10,788 bases of DNA from assembly GCA_964593555.1 (NCBI GenBank), contig CAZQIC010000149.1, forward strand, positions 1 to 10,788, in the 5' to 3' direction. Below the pieces are notes generated by a model, which saw only the letters and a program-made list of their open reading frames with translations, did no database searches and had not been told where the DNA came from. Shown here in pieces: positions 6,871 to 10,788 of this stretch. How positions within the stretch are numbered: position 1 is the stretch's first letter; every line of letters starts with the position of its first letter. This stretch comes from CAZQIC01 sp964593555 (GTDB taxonomy: Bacteria; Bacteroidota; Bacteroidia; JAFLBG01). The position numbers and the translations under genes were made by a program.

Positions 6871-6893
6871 ATTTTAGTATCATGTCCTAAACT

Positions 6894-6927
6894 AAAAAAG
6901 TTTATGGTGAATGCCATAAACTTTTTT
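6894..6927. terminator. Strong bidirectional intrinsic terminator after the 712-residue isomerase gene
   Basis: A perfect 14-bp inverted repeat, AAAAAAGTTTATGG (6894-6907) and CCATAAACTTTTTT (6914-6927), encloses a six-base loop. Both transcript strands end the stem with six U, the form of a bidirectional intrinsic terminator. It lies 32 bases past the stop of the 712-residue isomerase gene on the minus strand, so that transcript probably ends here and the lipoprotein-surA unit starts anew from the box just downstream. Confidence 0.8.
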
Positions 6928-6959
6928 GAAGATCATTTTAAATCGATTGAATCACCGTC

Positions 6960-9098
6960 TTACTTAACGGTCGAGAGCACATCTCTATTAATCTCAACTT
7001 TATATTTCGCTTTTAAAGAATCTATCCATTCCTTTTCCAAATGATTCTGGTAATCGGATGTTATCAGCCCTTTTGCCTCATTAAATGCTTTTGGAGTTGG
7101 CGCAAGCAGCTTTTTTACCACTACAACGATCACTTTTCCATCGGCATTAATATCAGGTGAAACTCCAGGGCTCCAATTGGAATCTACCATTTTGTTTTCG
7201 CCCTTATTAAAAAATTTAGAATCGACCTGAACATTTAACTGTGAAGTTTTATTCAATTCGTCAGTTATAGCTTTTTCAGATTTGTTTTTCTTTATCAGTT
7301 TCCGAAGCATTGCAGCGGTGGCTGCATCTTTACAAGTATAAATAGATGCGTCTGCTCTTTCTTCCCACATATAACGTGTTTTATTCTTTTCATAAAACTC
7401 CTTTAACCCAACTGTATCTTTCACCGCTTTAGACCATACTTTTTTATCAGTTAATTCAAACAACAAAATCCCTTCTTTGTATTCCTGCATCAAGGCTTTA
7501 AATTCAGGATATTTCATTTCTAATCTTGATTCTTCAAATGCCACACAGGTTTCATCCACAAAATCTTTATACATAGCATCAACAACAGCATTCACCTTCA
7601 CTTTAGGACGCTTTGATTGATGTGAGGTTATATACCCGGCAAAATCAGTTTGAGTAAATTTCTGATCACCCAAATTAAACATGACCTTATTAAGCTTTAC
7701 GGCTTTATCTTTTGACCAGGATCCTTCAAAAAAAGTAGAATCAATAACTTTATAAAACTCATTGCGGGTTTTTAGGTCTTCTGTAAAATTATTTTCTTTC
7801 TTAATTTTTGCAATTAGCGATGTACGGCCAGCTTGTGAACGGCTGTCTTTGGTGACTTTTGCTTTAAGCTCCCCCTTCATCTCATCATAAGTAGTTGGCT
7901 CCTTTTTGCTGAGACGTTTAACAATGTGCCAACCGTATTTTGTAACGAAGGGCATGGAAACATCACCATTAGTTTGTAATGCGAATGAAGCCTGTTCAAA
8001 CTCAATTGGCATGCGGCCCGGACCAAACATTGGAAGTTCGCCTCCTTTTGCACCCGAACTTTTATCGTCTGAATATGTTTTGGCTAATTGTGCAAAATCT
8101 TCACCGGCTTTAACTTTCGCATACAACTCATCCACCTTTGTTTTTGCTTTCAGGGAATCATCAGCTGTCATTTTTTCAGCCGTCTTCACCATGATATGTG
8201 CGACAGTTACTTCTCCTTTTGCCTTTCTTTTATCAACACTCTTAATAATATGATATCCATAACGTGTTCTTACAGGCATGGAAACATCGCCGGGTTTGGT
8301 ATTGTATGCAGCAGACTCAAAGGGATAAACCATTTGCATGACTGTAAAATAACCTAAGTCGCCACCATTTTCTTTTGCTGATGGATCATCAGAAAGGACT
8401 TTCTCCTTTTCACCTTTAGCAAGTGATACAAGATCTTTATTAGAAACCATTAACGATGCGATGTATTTAAACTTATCGCTGCCATTGTATTTCTGTTTAG
8501 CAGCTAATGTTTTAATTGCATCCAGCTTTGCTTTGTAAATAACACTGTCGCTATGTGATGAAGCCTTTGTAAGGTTGATTGATTTTTTAAGTATTGCGTC
8601 GTAAGCATTAACCTGCGCAGTTGAAATATCCTTACCCATCACAACATCTCTGATAAGCATTACACATGTATATGCTTCCAGTGTATCTTTAGGTAAAGCA
8701 CCTTCATCAACCCTAACAAGTATATGGCTCGCCTTTACATCACTTTTCATTCTTTCAAAAGCTTCCATCAATAATTTTTCATTTACATCTTTATCGGTAA
8801 GATACGGCTGCGCCAATTGCTTACGGTACGTTCCCAATTCATAGATGAAGGAAGAGACTGTATCCATTTTCAATTCAAGAGCCTCGCTTACTTTCAATTT
8901 AAAATTCACAAATAGATCGAGGTATTTATCCAAGGACTCTTTTGTATTCTCTTCCCTGGTATTATTTTTATGATACACGGAAGTGAATTCCGAAACGGTA
9001 ATTTTTGAATTTCCTACGGTCATTAAAACCGGGTCCTGTGTTTGAGCAACTGCTAACTGTACAGAAAGAAACAACAAAGCGGATAATATATTTTTCAT
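6960..9098 (-). CDS. Large double-parvulin periplasmic peptidyl-prolyl isomerase (PpiC/SurA family)
   Basis: 712 residues with a signal peptide (about 1-19, ending LAVAQ). The N-terminal chaperone part (about 22-118) opens DPVLMTVGNSKITVSEFTSVY. Parvulin domain 1 spans about 122-288: KASHILVRV, DDPSAKENGGDLGYF, then RTRYGYHIIKSVDKR. Domain 2 spans about 297-396: VAHIMVKTAEK, YSDDKSSGAKGGELPMFGPG, then TKYGWHIVKRL. A long C-terminal half (about 400-712) ends in a third, degenerate parvulin-like stretch (about 578-662). From the His of HILV/HIMV to the Gly pair is 120 residues in domain 1 but 51 in domain 2, so domain 1 carries about 69 extra residues at 140-235. Proteins of about 700 residues with this plan are typical of Bacteroidota. 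Likely role: folding of outer-membrane and secreted proteins in the periplasm. It is followed by a strong terminator and preceded by a palindromic repeat and a candidate promoter. Confidence 0.9.
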   Translation of the reverse strand: MKNILSALLFLSVQLAVAQTQDPVLMTVGNSKITVSEFTSVYHKNNTREENTKESLDKYLDLFVNFKLKVSEALELKMDTVSSFIYELGTYRKQLAQPYLTDKDVNEKLLMEAFERMKSDVKASHILVRVDEGALPKDTLEAYTCVMLIRDVVMGKDISTAQVNAYDAILKKSINLTKASSHSDSVIYKAKLDAIKTLAAKQKYNGSDKFKYIASLMVSNKDLVSLAKGEKEKVLSDDPSAKENGGDLGYFTVMQMVYPFESAAYNTKPGDVSMPVRTRYGYHIIKSVDKRKAKGEVTVAHIMVKTAEKMTADDSLKAKTKVDELYAKVKAGEDFAQLAKTYSDDKSSGAKGGELPMFGPGRMPIEFEQASFALQTNGDVSMPFVTKYGWHIVKRLSKKEPTTYDEMKGELKAKVTKDSRSQAGRTSLIAKIKKENNFTEDLKTRNEFYKVIDSTFFEGSWSKDKAVKLNKVMFNLGDQKFTQTDFAGYITSHQSKRPKVKVNAVVDAMYKDFVDETCVAFEESRLEMKYPEFKALMQEYKEGILLFELTDKKVWSKAVKDTVGLKEFYEKNKTRYMWEERADASIYTCKDAATAAMLRKLIKKNKSEKAITDELNKTSQLNVQVDSKFFNKGENKMVDSNWSPGVSPDINADGKVIVVVVKKLLAPTPKAFNEAKGLITSDYQNHLEKEWIDSLKAKYKVEINRDVLSTVK

Positions 9099-9121
9099 AT
9101 TTATTTATTTTTTAATGTAAC

Positions 9122-9152
9122 ATGCCCGCCTGCCATCGGGCAGGGAATACGC
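9122..9152. repeat. GC-rich palindromic intergenic repeat, copy B (upstream of the isomerase gene)
   Basis: It matches copy A (4604-4634) at 30 of 31 bases in the same orientation. Two overlapping stems are possible: TGCCCG (9123-9128) with CGGGCA (9137-9142), or CCTGCC (9129-9134) with GGCAGG (9139-9144) around an ATCG loop. The single difference from copy A (G9143) completes the second stem here, whereas the T in copy A lengthens the first. It would sit in the 5' leader of the isomerase mRNA. Confidence 0.7.
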
Positions 9153-9256
9153 CCATATTCATTTTCGGTTTTGATGCCGACAGCTTATGGCTATTTCATA
9201 TTTTGATTGAGATTGAATTAAAATTTATATAATGAAATCCATTTTTTAACGGGTAA

Positions 9257-9264
9257 CAAATGTA
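9257..9264 (-). promoter_or_regulatory. Candidate Bacteroidota-type -7 box (TACATTTG)
   Basis: On the minus strand this is an exact TAnnTTTG match in the guaB-isomerase gap. The upstream -33 region is only T-rich, without a clear TTTG. If used, it would give a leader of about 150 bases that includes repeat copy B. Confidence 0.35.
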
Positions 9265-9346
9265 AGTATTCTTTGATGTAAATAAAAAACGTAATATTCC
9301 TATAATAGTATAGAAAACAGCCTATTTAACATTTTTTAACAGGAAC

Positions 9347-10788
9347 TTACCGGCTATAATTCGGCGCCTCTCTGGTAATGAAAACATCATGGGGATGACT
9401 TTCCTTCATACCTGCCGAAGTAATACGAATAAACTTCGCTTTTTGTAACTGAGAAATGTCAGCCGCCCCGCAATAACCCATCCCGGCACGCAAGCCGCCA
9501 ATAAGCTGGTACATTACTTCATATAATTTTCCTTTAAAGGGCACCCTGCCGGAAATACCTTCCGGAACTAGTTTTTTAATGTCGTCCTCTACATCCTGAA
9601 AATAACGGTCTTTTGACCCCTTTTGCATGGCTTCGATAGAACCCATACCGCGATATTCTTTAAATCTGCGGCTTTCAAATAAAATCGTTTCTCCCGGCGA
9701 TTCCTCTACGCCGGCAAACAAAGAACCTATCATTACCGTACTTGCTCCCGCAGCAAGGGCCTTAACTATATCTCCCGAAAACCTGATACCTCCGTCTGCG
9801 ATCAAAGGAACACCCTTGCCCTTCAATGCTTTTGCTACATCTTGTATCGCGTATAATTGCGGAACACCCACACCTGCTATTACTCTCGTTGTACAAATTG
9901 ATCCGGGACCAATACCAACCTTAACCGCATCAGCACCTGCTTTAACTAAGGCCAAAGCAGCCTCGCCGGTAGCAATGTTTCCAACAATAATTTGAAGTGA
10001 AGGATATGTTTTTTTTACTCTTTTAAGCGTTTCGATAACTCCTTTTGAATGGCCATGCGCAGTATCAATAACCACGGCGTCAACACCGGCATTCACCAAT
10101 GCATCTACACGATCCAGCACATCTGCCGTAACACCTACTGCTGCTGCAACACGTAGCCTGCCGTGTTCATCCTTACAGGCGTTCGGCCTTACTTTAATTT
10201 TAATTATATCCTTGTAAGTAATTAAACCTACCAGTTTATTATTTTTATCTACAACTGGAAGTTTTTCAATTTTATATTCTTGTAAAATCGCCTCTGCCTT
10301 TTTAAGATCGGTACCTTGCTTTGCAGTAATAATATGTTCGCACGTCATCACCTCTTTCACAGGGCGTTTCATGCTTTTTTCAAATCTCAAGTCTCGATTT
10401 GTTACAATACCTGCAAGCTTTCCATCATTGTTAACAACAGGTATACCGCCGATCTTATTTTCTTTCATCAACTTAAGGGCATCCTCAACCAAGGCGGTCA
10501 AAGGTAAAGTAACAGGCTCCTGTATCATTCCACTCTCCGACCGCTTTACTTTTCTTACTTCATTTGCCTGCTGTTGGATAGTCATGTTTTTATGTAACAC
10601 TCCAATACCACCTTCTTGAGCGATAGCAATTGCCATATCCGATCCTGTTACAGTATCCATAGCAGCTGAAACTATTGGCGTATTGAGTTTTATGTTTTTT
10701 GTAAACTGTGAAGAAATATTAACCTCACGAGGAAGAACTTCTGAATAAGCAGGAACTAATAGTACATCGTCGAAGGTGAGCCCTTCAC
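9347..10788 (-). CDS. guaB: IMP dehydrogenase, 5' end cut off by the window edge
   Basis: It catalyses NAD-dependent oxidation of IMP to XMP, the committed step of GMP synthesis, in the cytoplasm. The visible part is 479 residues and opens with EGLTFDDVLLVPAYSEVLPR, the conserved IMPDH N-terminus, so only about 7-9 residues lie beyond 10788. An internal ATG at 10658-10660 falls within the conserved PIVSAAMDTVTG and is not the start. Numbering from the first complete codon: a Bateman module of two CBS domains spans about 87-199; the catalytic Cys298 lies in GPGSICTTR; the phosphate-binding IADGGIR is at 329-335; the Arg-Tyr dyad is R394-Y395 in KDRYFQ; the flap end is GRVPFKGK. All key residues are intact. 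It is the first gene in the reading order and separated from the chaperone genes by 248 bases, so a shared transcript is uncertain. Confidence 0.97.
   Translation of the reverse strand, partial: EGLTFDDVLLVPAYSEVLPREVNISSQFTKNIKLNTPIVSAAMDTVTGSDMAIAIAQEGGIGVLHKNMTIQQQANEVRKVKRSESGMIQEPVTLPLTALVEDALKLMKENKIGGIPVVNNDGKLAGIVTNRDLRFEKSMKRPVKEVMTCEHIITAKQGTDLKKAEAILQEYKIEKLPVVDKNNKLVGLITYKDIIKIKVRPNACKDEHGRLRVAAAVGVTADVLDRVDALVNAGVDAVVIDTAHGHSKGVIETLKRVKKTYPSLQIIVGNIATGEAALALVKAGADAVKVGIGPGSICTTRVIAGVGVPQLYAIQDVAKALKGKGVPLIADGGIRFSGDIVKALAAGASTVMIGSLFAGVEESPGETILFESRRFKEYRGMGSIEAMQKGSKDRYFQDVEDDIKKLVPEGISGRVPFKGKLYEVMYQLIGGLRAGMGYCGAADISQLQKAKFIRITSAGMKESHPHDVFITREAPNYSR

Larger units (their letters stand above)
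9099..9346. other. 248-base gene-free gap between guaB and the isomerase gene
   Basis: No ORF of useful length and no RNA gene is visible. It holds the palindromic repeat copy B (9122-9152) and a candidate -7 box (9257-9264); the rest is AT-rich. No convincing terminator follows guaB: the best stem is CTATA-ATAG-TATAG at about 9300-9313, with five AT-rich pairs. Confidence 0.6.

Noticed and set aside
6843..6917. Upstream extension of the lipoprotein gene to an ATG at 6915-6917
   Set aside because: It would start inside the terminator hairpin, run through the promoter box and place 25 residues before a clean lipoprotein signal peptide.
9299..9313. Possible terminator after guaB (CTATA-ATAG-TATAG)
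   Set aside because: Only five A/T-dominated base pairs and no U-tract in the minus-strand direction, too weak to call.
9241..9340. Direct repeat ATTTTTTAAC at 9241-9250 and 9331-9340
   Set aside because: Short and almost all A/T in an AT-rich gap; chance is a sufficient explanation and no terminal features of a mobile element are visible.

Overview
This AT-rich window looks like the chromosome of a member of the Bacteroidota. The signs are: SurA-like chaperones including a roughly 700-residue two-parvulin type, a DUF4154 (YfiR) protein beside a HAMP-SpoIIE phosphatase, a GINYQA-type secreted N-terminus, starts without Shine-Dalgarno sequences, and two exact TAnnTTTG -7 boxes of the Bacteroidota primary sigma factor. 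Genus and species cannot be told from this stretch. Every gene I can support lies on the minus strand, so transcription runs from the right edge to the left edge. I see no RNA gene, CRISPR array, transposase or phage gene.

Reading in the direction of transcription: (1) guaB (IMP dehydrogenase), whose first few codons are cut off by the right edge. (2) A 248-base gap with no gene, holding a GC-rich palindromic repeat and a candidate promoter. (3) A cluster of three consecutive envelope folding-factor genes: a 712-residue double-parvulin isomerase; then, after a strong hairpin terminator and a new promoter, a SurA-like lipoprotein without recognisable parvulin motifs; then a canonical double-parvulin SurA whose start overlaps the lipoprotein stop. 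(4) A MoxR-type AAA+ ATPase, separated from surA by a 66-base gap that carries a second copy of the same repeat. (5) A gap with a hairpin, then a tight three-gene unit: a YfiR-like periplasmic protein, a secreted TPR protein, and a membrane HAMP-SpoIIE (PP2C-type) serine/threonine phosphatase. (6) At the left edge, a 57-codon ORF with a signal peptide and the conserved N-terminus of large Bacteroidota surface proteins, which stops almost immediately afterwards.

Likely biology: the middle block supplies periplasmic chaperones and isomerases for outer-membrane protein folding, with a MoxR ATPase in the same neighbourhood. The left block resembles the YfiR/YfiN signalling arrangement of Proteobacteria (periplasmic YfiR controlling a HAMP-containing membrane enzyme). 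Here the output is a SpoIIE-family phosphatase instead of a diguanylate cyclase, and a TPR protein stands between them. That block, the pair of GC-rich palindromic repeats placed almost identically upstream of two start codons, and the truncated surface-protein leader are the parts most worth a second look.
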